A stretch of 64,000 nt of DNA from the NCBI GenBank assembly GCA_010093605.1, contig MU004197.1:1054001-1118000 (forward strand), written 5' to 3'. The stretch comes from Lophium mytilinum. Its lineage: Eukaryota; Ascomycota; Dothideomycetes; Mytilinidiales; Mytilinidiaceae. The notes below the pieces were generated by a model. That model ran no database searches. It was not told the origin of the DNA and saw only the letters and a list, made by a program, of their open reading frames with translations. The position numbers were made by a program, and so were the translations under genes. Shown here piece after piece: positions 52,779 to 64,000 of the stretch; positions within the stretch are counted from its first letter, which is position 1, and each line of letters opens with the position of its first letter.

Positions 52779-53515
52779 TTGGATATGCCAGAGCGGGTTT
52801 ATAGTTGAGGATTCTTGTCACTCCTTTTGAATATGTTGGCGACGGATTGAGGCGACTATATGCAAATTCAAGAGCCGCGCTAATGCGCCATATTGCCTTG
52901 AACAACCTTGTATCCCTGTGACTGCTATTGCGATGACTATTGCGAAAGTGACTTGCGCTGACCTAAGATAACGGACCTTTCATCGATTGCCGCTGCTTAT
53001 TTCTCTTGACTAGATTAACATGACATAAAAGATTTAGATTTGTCGGTGAGAGGTTGATGTTGGTTGCCTAAGGCTCGTAACCCGCTGGCTCACTGGCTGG
53101 ATCACATGAAACCAGGAGGTAGACAGTGCTGAACGTACTAAGCTATTGTTCGCTATTGTCGAGTGAAGTAGTAGTATTGTTCCCTATTGAAGAACACACG
53201 TGACCCGAACATCCCTGCTCCTTGGCGGCACGACGCTCGGGCTAAGGATTCACGACGCCCTCTTGCAAAGTCGTCCTGAACTCTCCACCCACCTCATTTC
53301 CCCATCCTTCCTTTCTCCTCCTTCTTTGTTTTGGCTTTCCTTTCTCGATACCCACCACCTTGCAAATCCTTGCACAAACTCCCTATCCACGCCCTTTGCG
53401 CGCTCGCAGACGAATCGCTCCGACCCTCCTACCGAGCAGCATCGGACCGTGAATGCAACGCGCACAGCATACCAACTGTCGCGCCCTCTTGTGGTGCCAG
53501 TAGAAGGAGGGCGCC
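52779..53515. promoter_or_regulatory. Intergenic: ALAS 3' region and THO2 promoter
   Basis: Left half is ALAS downstream sequence. The right part has a CACGTG at 53197-53202 and a long C/T-rich tract (about 53279-53364) on the + strand, followed by the THO2 start at 53516. Such CT tracts mark many fungal housekeeping promoters. No TATA box is obvious. Confidence 0.5.
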
Positions 53516-56500
53516 ATGGCTCCCAATGGGAAGAGGAAGAGAGGGGATAGGACTTACTCACACGATACCAACGAAGGCTCGAATCGCGCCTCACCTCACC
53601 GGCCACAGGATCTCGAGCTTGGGCAGCAGAGGAATCAGCAAAGCAATGCAAGAGGCGGTAGGCGTGGCAGCCGCGGTGGAAGAGGAGGGTCGAATACTCC
53701 TAGGAGCCCCAGCCTGAACGCGACAAAGCAGACGTCTCCTTTGACCAGCCAGGCCATGTCCCCTCCGGCCGCTCCAGCGATTCCAGCACCTAAACCCGCC
53801 GCTTCCGTAGCATCTCCCGTACAGCTTCCCGCGCCGATCGAGCTGCCATCTCTCCCATCACCCGTCTCTCAAATACCGTACTTCTACCAATACCTCTCAG
53901 AAGGACGTTTGTCATCATGGAAGGACGTTGGACGACAGGCTGTTATAGATGCCGCAACACAAGCGCAGTCAGGTCAGGATGGCGTCGCACTATCATGCCT
54001 ATTCCAGGAGCTCGTAAGAGCAGCTATGGATGGAAAGCTAGGTCCGGCCGAGGCCGGAGCTGTTGTCCAGGAAGTTCTGGCATCATCTCCGGATTCTGCA
54101 GCTACCGACTCCGCCTCTCTGTTCCTCGACTGTGTCAGTATACTGACCGAAGCCGATGCATCGAACCCAAACCTGGTCCCTCTGCTTTCCTCTACCGGCA
54201 TTGACCCGGCGCGTATGCGAGCGGAATTAGAAGTACCTCTTCTCATCGCCGACAATCTAGTTCGAGCTACCTTTGCCAAGATGGCTATTCGGAAGGGGAC
54301 GAACGCCCTCTATAAGCAGTCCGCCTACAACTTGCTTCGAGAGGAGAGCGAAGGATACTCGAAGTTGATGACAGAATACTTCACAACAGTCAACAGTGCG
54401 CCACCTTCCGACATCGTCGTCAAGGATACTTTTCAGAGGGTCAAGGCTCTTATTGGGGCATTCGACTTGGATGTTGGGAGGGTACTAGACATCACCTTGG
54501 ACGTATTCGCCAACTTGCTCGTCAAACACAACGAGTTCTTCATCAAGTTACTCCGGACAAGTTCATGGTGGCCGGAAAAGGTTGTCGTCGAAGGCGTGGA
54601 ATGGGAAGACCAAGGGTTCTCTTCCCTCCCAAGCTGGGCTCTCCCTGGATGCCCGAAATGGCATTTCACCGAAGAAGAGAAAGAAAGTTTGTCGAAACTC
54701 AGGGAAGTGCGCGACGCAAACTTCTGGGAGCGTGTTCGGGACCCTGCTGTTGGCTTGTCTGCGTATTTTGAACTTGGTAGTCGCCGGGTAATTAGTGATA
54801 CTTCTGTATTCAAGCTGAACGGAGCGGGAGACCCAATGGACATTACAGAGGTCGCTGCGGATGCAAAGAAGAAAGGAGAACCATCGGACAGCGAGAAGAT
54901 ACAGAAGTGGACTCAAGAATGGATAGCCGCGACGCACACTCTTCCACCCGCTGGAAACCGGATAGCTGCGCAGCTTCTAGGATTTAAGCTTCGTTTCTAC
55001 GCTTCAGATACCCGAGACGCGAGCGACATCCTGCCCGATAATCTTATCTACCTTGCTGCGCTTCTCATAAAGATCGGCTTCATATCACTGGCCGATCTCT
55101 ATCCTCACCTCTACCCGCTCGACGAAGACATGCCCGCTCTGAAAGCTAAGCTGGATAAGGAGAAGACTGAGAAAGAAAGAAATGCGCGCGGAGGAGGCGC
55201 CAGCAATGCTTTGGCCAATGCTGGTGCTCTTGTAGACGATACCAAAGATTCTCGTTCTCGGGAGGCGGAGAGGTTGGCGGCTTTGAGGGTCGAGGCCAAC
55301 AATAACAAAGGGTCTCAAAGCAAAGCCGACGAAGAAGAGAAGGAAAAGCTCCCGGAACCCATCGATCAAAAGACTCATCTTCTCCGAAGTTTGCTATGTA
55401 TTGGCGCGATCCCAGAGGCACTCTTCATCCTTGGCCGCTTCCCATGGCTGCTCGACATGTACTCCGACTTGCCTCCGTACATCTTCCGCCTGTTGAACCA
55501 TTCTTTGAGTAAGGTGTATCAAGACGTGCGGCCAATTCCGGATGAAGACCATCTGCAAGCACCGAAGAAATCGCCCATTGACAGATCAGCTAAGGGTGAA
55601 GGTCGGGCTACCGACTTTCCTCCCCGGAGGACTATGCGATGGCCAAAACTGGACCAAAAAGATAATCGCGATGGTGTTGATTATCGCTTCTATTGGGATG
55701 AATGGGCAGATAACGTACCTGTCTGCCAGACAGTTGACGACGTCTTCGCACTGTGCAACACACTGGTCAACCTCGTTGGCTTCAAATTTGGCGAGGACCC
55801 CGTGCTGCTCACCAAGCTCGCACGGATCGGGAAGAAAGACCTTCTCGATGACCCATCAGAGAAGAATACCAAACGCTGGATCGATTTGTCGACGCGACTT
55901 CTTGCACCCTCTCTCAGCTTCACATCACGGAATCCCGGTGTCGTCAATGAAGTGTGGGATCTCATAAAGACCTTTCCGACCCAGACACGGTACACGATCT
56001 ACGCGGAGTGGTTCACGGGCGCGACATCGCGGACTCCCCAAATGTCAACCAACTTCAATGCAGTCAGGCTCGAGACAAAACATGTGCTCAAGCGGATCAG
56101 CAAAACGAATGTCAAACCCATGGCACGATTACTAGCCAAAGCTGCTTACGCCTCACCCGGTGTCGTCTTCCAAGTTGCCCTTTCTCAAATCGAGGCATAC
56201 GAGAATTTGACGGACGTCGTTATCGAATGCGGAAGATATTTCACATACTTGGCGTATGATGTCCTGACTTGGGCCCTCATCAACTCGCTCGGTGGCATTG
56301 ACAGGGATCGAGTCCAAGCTGATGGAATGCTCACTAGTGCCTGGCTGCGGTCATTGGCTACATTCGCCGGAAGAGTGTTCAAGCGATACACCGTCATGAG
56401 CCCTACTCCCGTGCTGCAATATGTTGGAAGCCGACTCCTCCGTGGTAGTTCACACGATCTCGAGGTTCTTGAGCAGATCATTGTCTCCATGGCTGGTATC

Positions 56501-59500
56501 CACTCGGACGTCACTCTCAGCGATACTCAGATGCAGGGAATGTTCGCTGGCGAGTACCTTCGCCTACATACACTAGAAATTCATCTAGGTGACAAGCGCC
56601 ATGAGCTCAAGGCTCCTTCTAAGCGACTTCTACGCTCGCTGACCGACACTGGCCTCGCTGCGCAGCTACTTATCGCTATCGCCCAGGAGAGACAAACATA
56701 TCTCTTCCGCAGTGGTTCGAACGCCGCACCACTCAAAGTTCTGGGTGCCAACTTTGACCGGATCCATCAGATATTCGCCCAGTATCTTGAATTTCTCAGA
56801 AGCGGCCTCATGATTAAGGACTTTAACACTATCATACCTAGTGTGATAGCCTTGATCTCAGAATTTGGTCTCGATCCTTGTATCGCATTCGCCATATCTC
56901 GAAATAGCATCGCAGATGCTGTAGAAGAAGCCGCCGCTTTGCTCAGAGTAGAGGAAGCGGGGAGTCTTAAGAGGGTCAAAGAAGCCAAGGATGTCGCGCA
57001 ATCGCCCAGCAACGGTGATGTCGAGATGGGAGAAGCTTTGGAAACCCCTGTCACCAATGGCGATCATCCTATTGACATGGAACCAAAAACTCCCGCATCT
57101 ACGGACGTCCCGTCATCAACAAGCGATTCGCCGATCACTTCTGGCACAAATTCAGATGGGCCTTGGAACCCTGTTCTCAAAGATCTTATGGACCGCCTAA
57201 GACCACTTTTGCCAGCCGGAATCGAGGAACGGTTCAGCATATCATTTTATGTTACTTTCTGGCAACTTTCACTTCAAGATCTAAAGGTATCCGTCGAGGA
57301 ATACCACCGCGCGCACAAATACTGGGGAGATAGGATGCCGACTAATGATCGCCGAGATGTCAGCGCTGTAGCCGCAAAGAAGCGTGAATCAGACAGGAAG
57401 TGGATTGTGGAGGAACAATTAAAGATCACTGATGAAATGAAAGGTCAGATTCAGAGGAAAGGGTTCACAAACAAGCGCCTCACAAGCGAGAAGGAGCACT
57501 GGTTTGACGGCTTCCCTATGATGGACGCAAAGTCAGATCAACTGCACCTTTCCATCTTACAGGAATGCTTCTTGCCCCGCTTACTGCTTTCTCCGGAAGA
57601 CGCTCATTTTGTATTCGCCATGCTGAACCATCTTCATAAAGAAGCAGTTCCAGGATTCCGGACAATGAAGCTTCTCGACCAGCTTTTCAGAGAGAAGCAA
57701 ATGACGGCCTTGATATTCCAATGCACGGCACGAGAGGCAGAAAACCTTGGACGCTTCCTTAACGAAGTACTTACGCAGCTGAAAGGATGGCACGCCAAAG
57801 AGAGCGACTACGACCAGTATGCACTAGGTATCAAGACGCCGCAGTCTGGTGTAAAGTCCCGGCAGCGAGACGCCGAACCGCAGCAGCCAGGCGTTGGTAC
57901 GCTTCCAGGCTTTGGTAGATCGTTCAAGCCTGATCGATCTGCATCATCTTTCCTTAACTATCAAGATTTCCGGCGTATCATGTTCAAGTGGCATAGTGCC
58001 TTTTACAAAGCTCTTGATGCTTGTCTGAACAGCAGCGAATACATGCACATCCGAAATGCCATAAACATCCTCAAGGCTGTCAACAAGTGCTTCCCAGTTG
58101 TCGACGTTATGGGTAAGGGTCTAAAACAGGCGGTCGAGTCTTTGGCAGCTTCAGAAGAGAGAGGCGACCTGAAACTTTCCGCCAGTTCCCTACTAGTCGA
58201 CTTCAAGAAGGCAAAATGGGTTATCTCGCAGCTATTCTATACAGTAAGCGTCGACCAAGCACATTCGAAACTCAAGAGCGCCCATCATAACACGCGACAG
58301 AGCAAATCTGATCTACGTCCACCTCAAAACACAAGCCGGAGCAATTCTGAGAAGCCCGGTACCCCTCAGCCATCGACAAACAACCCTGGTCCTCTGAACG
58401 CTGCCGCTCCGCCATTCGCGCCTCGGTCAACTCCTGTGTAAGTGCCAGCCTTCCTTTTGAATGGTACCGCTTTCTAACATTCGACGCAGCAATGGTGTTT
58501 CGAAGCCAGGCCTCACCGGGAAAGAGGTTGAAGACGGTGAAGTCGAGGACGAAAAACGACAAGCCCTGGCCAACGCCTCTACTGCCACACAGTCCAACGA
58601 ACTAGGAACCTCGAAGTCAACAGCGCCACCTGTCCAAGAGAAGGTGCACAACCCCACAAGCCGGGAATCTGATCAATCACAAGTTGCACCGCAATCTTCG
58701 GAAACGAAGGCGACAGAATTGACGCCGCAGGCGCAGTCTGGCACCATTCCTACGAGGCCGGATAGTAGAGGCGGCCCGAATCGACCCCTTCATGCTCTGC
58801 CTGTTCGCCCCGATACCCAGACTCCTGTCCGTGGGGTTGGGCGTGTCGCAGATCGACCAGTCGACCGACCGGTCGACCGCCCTGCCGATTACCATAATCA
58901 TGGCCGACACGATGGACGTGGTGGTTCGAGCGCAGATTACGGTCGCCTCGACAGGCCTGGGGAGCCTTACCAAGAACCATTCCGAGGTCGCCATGACGGA
59001 TCGCCTGCCCGTGGTCCCCGTGGCCGGACCCCAGAACGAGGCGCACCGCTTGATCGAGACCGTCGTGATCCTGCTTGGCCTCAGAGAGACTCCCGTGAGT
59101 ACCCTGATGATCGTAGTATGCGGCCACCCCCTCGAGACATTAGACCCTCTGGCGGGCGAGGCCCAAACTGGGGCGACAGTCCGAGAGACACTAGAGAGCC
59201 AAGAGACTCTAGAGAGCCTCGCGATGTCAGAGATCCTCGCGATCGTATGCCAATACCGCCAATGGACTCAAGAGGTCCGCCCGCTCCAGCCGATAGCCGC
59301 ATTCGAATGCATTCTGGGCCGCCCTTGCCACCTGCAGGTGCAAGCCCTTACCATGGATCAGGTCGAGACGCTCCGCTCAATACCGATCGCCCAGGGTATA
59401 TGCCATCAAAGCCGCCCTTAGACCGTGCACGGAACCAGCCATTTGATCGTCCGCCGCCACCTAGCGATAGAGGCTCTATCAATGCTGAGCGTGCTCCGTT

Positions 59501-61214
59501 CATCGAGGACAGAACACGACCAGAGAGTTTCAATTCAGATCGGGACGTTCGTCGAGACCGAGGATCGCGGCCTCACTCTCCACGTCGTGACGACCGCGGG
59601 CCTCCTTCATATCCACCTCGAGGAGACCCTCCGCGTGATCACCGAGATGATCGTGGTCCGCCAGAGCGTCTCCCTCCGAGCTTCCCACCAAACCGTGATC
59701 GTCGGGAAGACGCCAATAACGATGCCCCTACTGGGCCTCGCGGTCCGAGGACTGACTTCTCACAGCCGCCCCCTAGAGGAGGACCCGAGATGTTCCAGCC
59801 GACTCGTGGTCTCAGGCCATCAGGAGAGTCTGATCATGGAAGATTGAACAAAGACTTCTCACTCCCACCGCGACCGAATCAACAAGAAGAGTCTACTTTT
59901 GGCCGCCTCAACGCTCCAACAGACAACATTCCTTCTGGCCCGCGTGGCAGGGCTACTGGCGGACGTGGTGGACGGAACTTCACAGCGCCCGCAGGTCACG
60001 GTTTTGCCCGAGGCGCCGATTCTCCTATAGTACCGTCCTCACCCGCTGCAGATCGACCACCACCAGGACCTCTGTCAGAGCGTCGTGATCGTCGAGAATC
60101 AGCTGCAATGGACACGATGAACCAATCTGGACCACCGACCCCGTCTACTGATAAACCTCAGGACATGTCAGGTATCCACCCGAGTCGCCAGACTGCATTT
60201 CAGGCTCCCCAACTGCAGACCAACATCCCACCCTCGTCGATGAGTGGTGCTCCATCTGGCCCTCGAGGCTCACAACGAACTCCAATCACCTCCACCGGTC
60301 CCTCGCCGACATCGCGAAACCCACCTACAGGGCCCGCGTCTTCCAATGAGCGTAGCAGCGGTCTAGAAAACAAGAATCAATTCGCTGCTACCTTCCGGCG
60401 ACACCTCCAACCGTCGAATCCTCCAGCTCAGCCTCCTGACAACAATGAGTCTTTCGAACGCAACGACCGCGGCGCTTCGATTCGCGGCCGTGCCTCCCGT
60501 CCTGGTGGCCCCATGAATTCGAACAACAACTCTGGTCACCACACCTCATCTCCTGGTGGCTCCCAGCCTTCGACTCCCAATCCGCAAGGCCCATCCCGGC
60601 TCGATCGCACCGATTATCCAGCACCTTCCCGTGGCGAAAATGCTATTCAGGACGATGGGCGCTCCGACAGCCGGACTCATCGCGAAGGCCGACGCATCGA
60701 GCGCACTCGACATCCTAGCCGCTCTGGAAGCGCCAAGAACACTGATCGGCGAGGCGAAGAGAAACCAAGAGGCGAGGAAGAGGGCAAGGAGCGGACGGAA
60801 CGTCCCTCCGGGCGCGAGAAGAGAGGCGGTAGTGATCGCGAGTCCGGGCGTCGCGAGCGCACTGAACGTAGTGAGCGCGAGGGCGGAGAACGAAGAGAGG
60901 GACGTGAGAGGCGTGAACGGGGTAGAGACGAAGGTGGAAGGAGGGAGAGCGGTGCCGCAAGCAGCAGAGGCGACGAAGGGGGATTGAGACGTGGTGGTCC
61001 GCCTATGGTGGAGGGCGAGACTCCCAGCTGGAACGATCAGCGCCCGGATGGCAGGAATGGCGATGGCAGGATGAGAGGAAGTGGCGATCGTGACCGTGGC
61101 AATGGGCGTGAGAGAAGAGATGGCGGACGAGAGGAGCGAGATGCACGGAAGAGACGTGGTGGGGATGAGTTGGTCCACGGGGACAACAAGCGAGCACGGA
61201 GATCGAATGCTTGA
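53516..61214 (+). CDS. THO2: THO complex subunit 2 (THOC2)
   Basis: Exons 53516-58437 and 58490-61214 (2548 aa); the 52-nt intron (GTAAGT ... TTCTAACATTCG ... GCAG) joins TPV-NGVSKPGLTGKEV in frame. Largest subunit of THO, which couples transcription to mRNP assembly and export and limits R-loops. The first about 90 residues are basic and RG-rich (ARGGRRGSRGGRGG). A long alpha-helical THOC2 body fills about 120-1560, with FYQYLSEGRLSSWKDVGRQA, LLRSLLCIGAIPEALFILGR, FPTQTRYTIYAEWF, LETKHVLKRISKTNVKPMAR, PGVVFQVALSQIEAYENL, LTWALINSLGGIDRDRVQAD, FYVTFWQLSLQDLKVSVEEY and FRRIMFKWHSAFYKALDACL. The exon 2 tail (about 900 aa) is disordered and rich in Arg, Asp, Gly and Pro, suited to RNA binding. 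Large open frames in other registers over the tail come from its repetitive codons. Confidence 0.95.
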
Positions 61215-62275
61215 GCGATTCGGCATGAAGCTATCGGACGAAGTCGAAACGGCACAGCGACAGCATGTCACGGCACGAAGGGAACGACATTCGGCTTTTC
61301 TTTATCTGTTACAGCTATACTAGCGACTCGATTCGACACAAAATTGGCGACGGGACGAGATTCGAGTCGACCACATTGTAGCTTCCTCTCTACTTCAAAC
61401 TTTTGTTTTGTTCTACTACAATTATTTCCCATCGATCGAGAGAGGACAGGACAGGGCATGCATGGCAAGCAGGCAGCAGAAAAAACACACTTTCACATTT
61501 TGCACACGAACACAACCATCCGACTTGCGGGCATTGGGTCGGCGTTCTGTAAACTGCTTTAAAAAAAACAAATTCAATTTCGATATGCGACACTATCCGA
61601 GAGAGAAGGCCCCTCACTCGACTACACCCTAGATTCTCAGAGAGGCCACTTTTGCAACATCGAGATTTCATCCTGACTCTTTACTTTGGACTGCATTTAG
61701 CGAAGCGAGGTGTTGGTTGGGTACTGGTTTGGGTTCCAACATTTGTCTGGGTATGCTTGCTACTTGAGCATAGCGTGCGATCATTGTGCCGTGTGAAATC
61801 AGCGCTTTATGGCGAGCGTGCTGGAGCTGTGAGGTTCGTGGCTCAGCGTAAGACTTAACTATATGCAGGTCGTAGATATCAGAACTGTGATCTCTGATCC
61901 TGACTTTTATCTTTGCCACTCCTTGTTGAGCGTGATGCCGTGATTGATGCCCTGATCACCGAATTCTCTAATCGCATGAATATTCTGGATACAATGGACT
62001 CACGTTCGCCATGCCCGAAGGTAACCCGTGTGTGAATCTAGTTGCTCAGTGATGTCGGTGGAAAGGAGACGCTCATTTGCGTAGAGAGAAGTGGGGTTCG
62101 TAATGACGCAGCCTACGAACCCCAGCCTTATTTTAATAAATGATTGTAACTGTTTTTCTATGTATCCACAGTTCCTCATTCGTGCTTCCGCACGTACAGT
62201 CCCACTAACTGTTCTGTTCTCAGAGTTGTGCTTTCCGGGGTATTTGCAGAGAGGTGGGTGTGTGCCCTGGAATGG
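61215..62275. other. Intergenic region downstream of THO2
   Basis: About 1.1 kb with the presumed THO2 3' untranslated region. An A8 run is at 61561-61568 and an AATAAA-like motif at about 62135. No gene was recognised. Confidence 0.45.
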
Positions 62276-63050
62276 CCGAGAAGCCTAGCCTCTCCCGACG
62301 TAACACTTGTGATCTTTTAGGAGGCGAAGAGGCACCAAAAAGAAGAGGAAGCAGCCTGAGTCTAGCAGCCGGTCGGAGCTTGAAAAGCGTAGAGTACTGC
62401 AAACCCACCTCTTTCTCAACGACGCAAGGCAAAGTCTCCTCCAGAAGTTCTTCAAAACTACTTCAAGACTACGCGAATCACGTAATGGTGTCAGATACGA
62501 GATGGGAGGCGTGGTTGTCGAGTTATTCGTTGTAGAGGTCATAAGGATCCAAAAACTTGAGCAGCTCCTGTGTCGCAACTTTGTTTGGCCGCCGCCGAAA
62601 TTCCTCAATCGGGCAACTCTTGGCTATCGAAGAAAGCCACAAAAAGTGTGGAAGACCATAACACCCACCGCTAGATCGATGAACAGGAAGTTTTGTGGTT
62701 CCAGAACATCCTCAAATATACTACTGGGCCAGGGGAGAATTGTCCTGGAGTCAGATCTAAGCTGCGACGCGTGGTTGGTGAGCTATTCGTCAAGACACTG
62801 AACAACGCCGGACCGCTCGAGGAACCCTCGTTCCCGGCAACGGCGAAACAAAGATGCGAGCGTCTCCTTTTGGCAAGTCTTGGCAGCTTCGACGAGATCG
62901 AAAAGTGTGGAGTACCATAACACCCACCGCTAGACCGATGAGGCGGAGGTTTTACGGTTCCAGGATATCCTCAAAAATACTACTTCGCCGGGCAAATCGC
63001 GTCCTGTTGTCGGATTCGGGATGCGAAGTCTGGTTGTGAAGCTATTCGCG
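62276..63050. repeat. Three degenerate tandem copies of a 259-260 bp unit
   Basis: Matching anchors recur at constant spacing. GAAAAGCG / AAAAAGTG / GAAAAGTG lie at about 62382, 62642 and 62901. The ending (G/A)AG(T/C)TATTCG lies at 62520, 62780 and 63039. Between them, copies 2 and 3 share the 17 bp CATAACACCCACCGCTAGA and similar sequence through TCCTCAAA-ATACTACT. Spacing is 260 then 259 bp at both anchors. The unit is not a multiple of three, and the same peptide pattern (KVW-TITPTAR) appears in different frames. The array is therefore probably a decayed non-coding or dead repeat. Its origin is unknown; outer borders are approximate. Confidence 0.75.
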
Positions 63051-63176
63051 GAAAGGTGAGGGAGGCTCGAAAAGTCGGAAATGTGTTGCTGCCAAGCCTG
63101 GAAGGTTCTCACGTGCCTCTCAAAGTAGGGAGCAGCTGTGGTTTGCTACTCGGGGGGATGTGATGGTTGGTTGGCT

Positions 63177-64000
63177 TCACTCCCCTTCCTGCATCTCATC
63201 ATTCTCTTGATCTTGCTCCATCTCACGCTCCCTTTCCCGGTCTCGCTCCTCGTCTTCTGCGGAGACAGGGAAGCTGAGATGTTTCCAGTCCTCAATCTGA
63301 CCATCGAATCAGTACTACGCCGCCCGGAACACCATAATCACAGGATTCATAACTCACCTCCTCGATAATGCTCCTCAGCCGATCTCTAATACTCTCCACC
63401 GCATAACTTCCTAACAACAACCTCAACGGAGGATACGCGCAATGCCCGAGCTGCCACACCAGCTCCGCGCTCTTTACCGCGCTCACCGGCTGCCGGTCAT
63501 TCAACCACCCCATAACCCTCTTGGTATGCCCCGCGGGTGAGCTTGCGCCTGCGTACGGCGCGCTCGGCGGCTTGACCCAGAAGTGTCCAAAACGTTTCAG
63601 TTGCTGCTCTTGAGCTCCACCTACGCCTCCCGTCACGTCTGGGGGCTCGTCCAGTCGCACATATCCTGGTTCTACGAGCGTGGCTTTGATATTAAAAGCG
63701 TCGAGTTCATACAGCATGGATTCAATGAGGCCCTCGACAGCGTACTTAGTCGCACAGTAAGGTCCCAGACCTGGCACGCCGAGCGCACCGGAAGTAGAAC
63801 TGAAGATGAGGTAGCGGCCATGGGACTGAGTGCGGAAGTGTGGGAGCGAGAGCTGGATGATGCTGAGCGTGCCCATGACGTTCGTTGCGAACTGGTTGCG
63901 TAGGTCGTAGGAGTCTTGGTCTTCGCATGCGCCTATGACGCCTGTCTCACATATTAGTACACTATACAGGCCTTTTTCCTCGTGGGTACCGGGGCATACC
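63177..64000 (-). CDS. Short-chain dehydrogenase/reductase, 3' part (cut by the window end)
   Basis: Partial gene on the minus strand. Exons visible: one ending exactly at 64000 (a single base), 63941-63358, and 63296-63177. Introns are 63942-63999 (GTATGC ... GTACTAAT ... GACAG) and 63297-63357 (GTGAGT ... GTCAG). NAD(P)-dependent oxidoreductase of the classical SDR fold. Seen are GVIGACEDQDSYDLRNQF, the N-x(A/V)MG-type NVMGTL helix, FSSTSGALGVPGLGPYCATK with catalytic Ser and YxxxK, then ALVEPGYV, followed by family sequence to EEIEDWKHLSFP. The tail after that is acidic and Glu/Arg-rich (ERDREREREMEQDQEN). The Rossmann TGxxxGIG part lies outside the window. The substrate cannot be inferred. 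Confidence 0.85.

Noticed and set aside
58792-59847. Two consecutive + frames (209 and 140 codons) overlapping THO2 exon 2.
   Set aside because: They lie in an alternative register over the repetitive Arg/Asp-rich THO2 tail. The THO2 register is continuous with the spliced upstream exon and fits the family.
60546-61271. 241-codon minus-strand frame opposite the THO2 tail.
   Set aside because: Low-complexity mirror of the Arg/Glu-rich coding strand; no independent evidence.
1-64000. CACGTG hexamers scattered through intergenic DNA (for example 4775, 9076, 11392, 16028, 21719, 22142, 22153, 29419, 31251, 53197) as a possible regulon.
   Set aside because: About 16 are expected by chance in 64 kb, so the number is not remarkable. 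Only the promoter-proximal positions were kept as a weak lead.
1-64000. tRNA genes, CRISPR arrays, intact transposons, or a biosynthetic gene cluster.
   Set aside because: No convincing tRNA A/B-box pair, regularly spaced short repeats, transposase or reverse-transcriptase motifs, or PKS/NRPS/terpene-synthase signatures were seen on reading both strands.

Overview
The window is nuclear DNA of a filamentous ascomycete (Pezizomycotina; a dothideomycete is my best guess, but that is inference). Genes are monocistronic on both strands. Introns are mostly 46-64 nt, with GTAAGT/GTGAGT donors, CTAA(C/T)-type branch sites and CAG/TAG acceptors. The products have typical filamentous-ascomycete forms (GSK-3 ending in MMARLD, WOPR factor, CaMKK, Hal4-type kinase, THO2). 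I saw no prokaryotic operons, CRISPR array, intact transposon or tRNA gene.

Layout. 1-2314: GC-rich gene-free leader of a Gti1/Pac2 (WOPR) transcription factor (2315-3913, +). 4942-6608 (+) cardiolipin synthase and 6841-8981 (-) MTO1/GidA tRNA-modification enzyme are convergent mitochondrial genes. 9868-11058 (-) is a secreted PAF-acetylhydrolase-like hydrolase. 12104-12840 (-) is mitochondrial SSB (Rim1 type). 13258-15923 (-) is nuclear cap-binding CBP80. 18098-19625 (-) is GSK-3 kinase. 22263-25367 (-) is a SUN-domain ER membrane protein. 26774-28329 (-) is a Hal4/Sat4-type kinase. About 4 kb without a recognisable gene follows, carrying two short tandem repeats. 32327-35270 (-) is a CaM-kinase kinase, divergent from the TRAPP subunit BET5 (35709-36326, +). 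36807-37485 (-) IMP3 is divergent from HIS6 (37657-38610, +). 38998-40222 (-) is a decayed ubiquitin-fold gene. 40595-43057 (-) is an intracellular GH31 glycosidase. 44256-49816 (+) is a SAM-SNF2 ATPase. 50842-52778 (+) is 5-aminolevulinate synthase. 53516-61214 (+) is THO2. 62276-63050 is a degenerate three-copy tandem repeat (unit 259-260 bp). 63177-64000 (-) is the 3' part of a short-chain dehydrogenase cut by the window edge.

The genes are mainly housekeeping: RNA export and processing (CBP80, THO2, IMP3), mitochondrial function (cardiolipin synthase, MTO1, mtSSB, ALAS), three signalling kinases, ER/Golgi proteins, histidine and haem synthesis. No secondary-metabolite cluster or new multi-gene system is visible. 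The items most worth a second look are the tandem repeat at 62.3-63.0 kb, the ubiquitin-fold pseudogene, two frame-preserving introns of GSK-3, the GC-rich gene-free islands upstream of regulatory genes, and the duplicated lysine/glutamate-rich tail of the CaMKK. Exon joins were derived by hand from splice signals plus reading-frame continuity and family similarity recalled from memory; no alignment was run.
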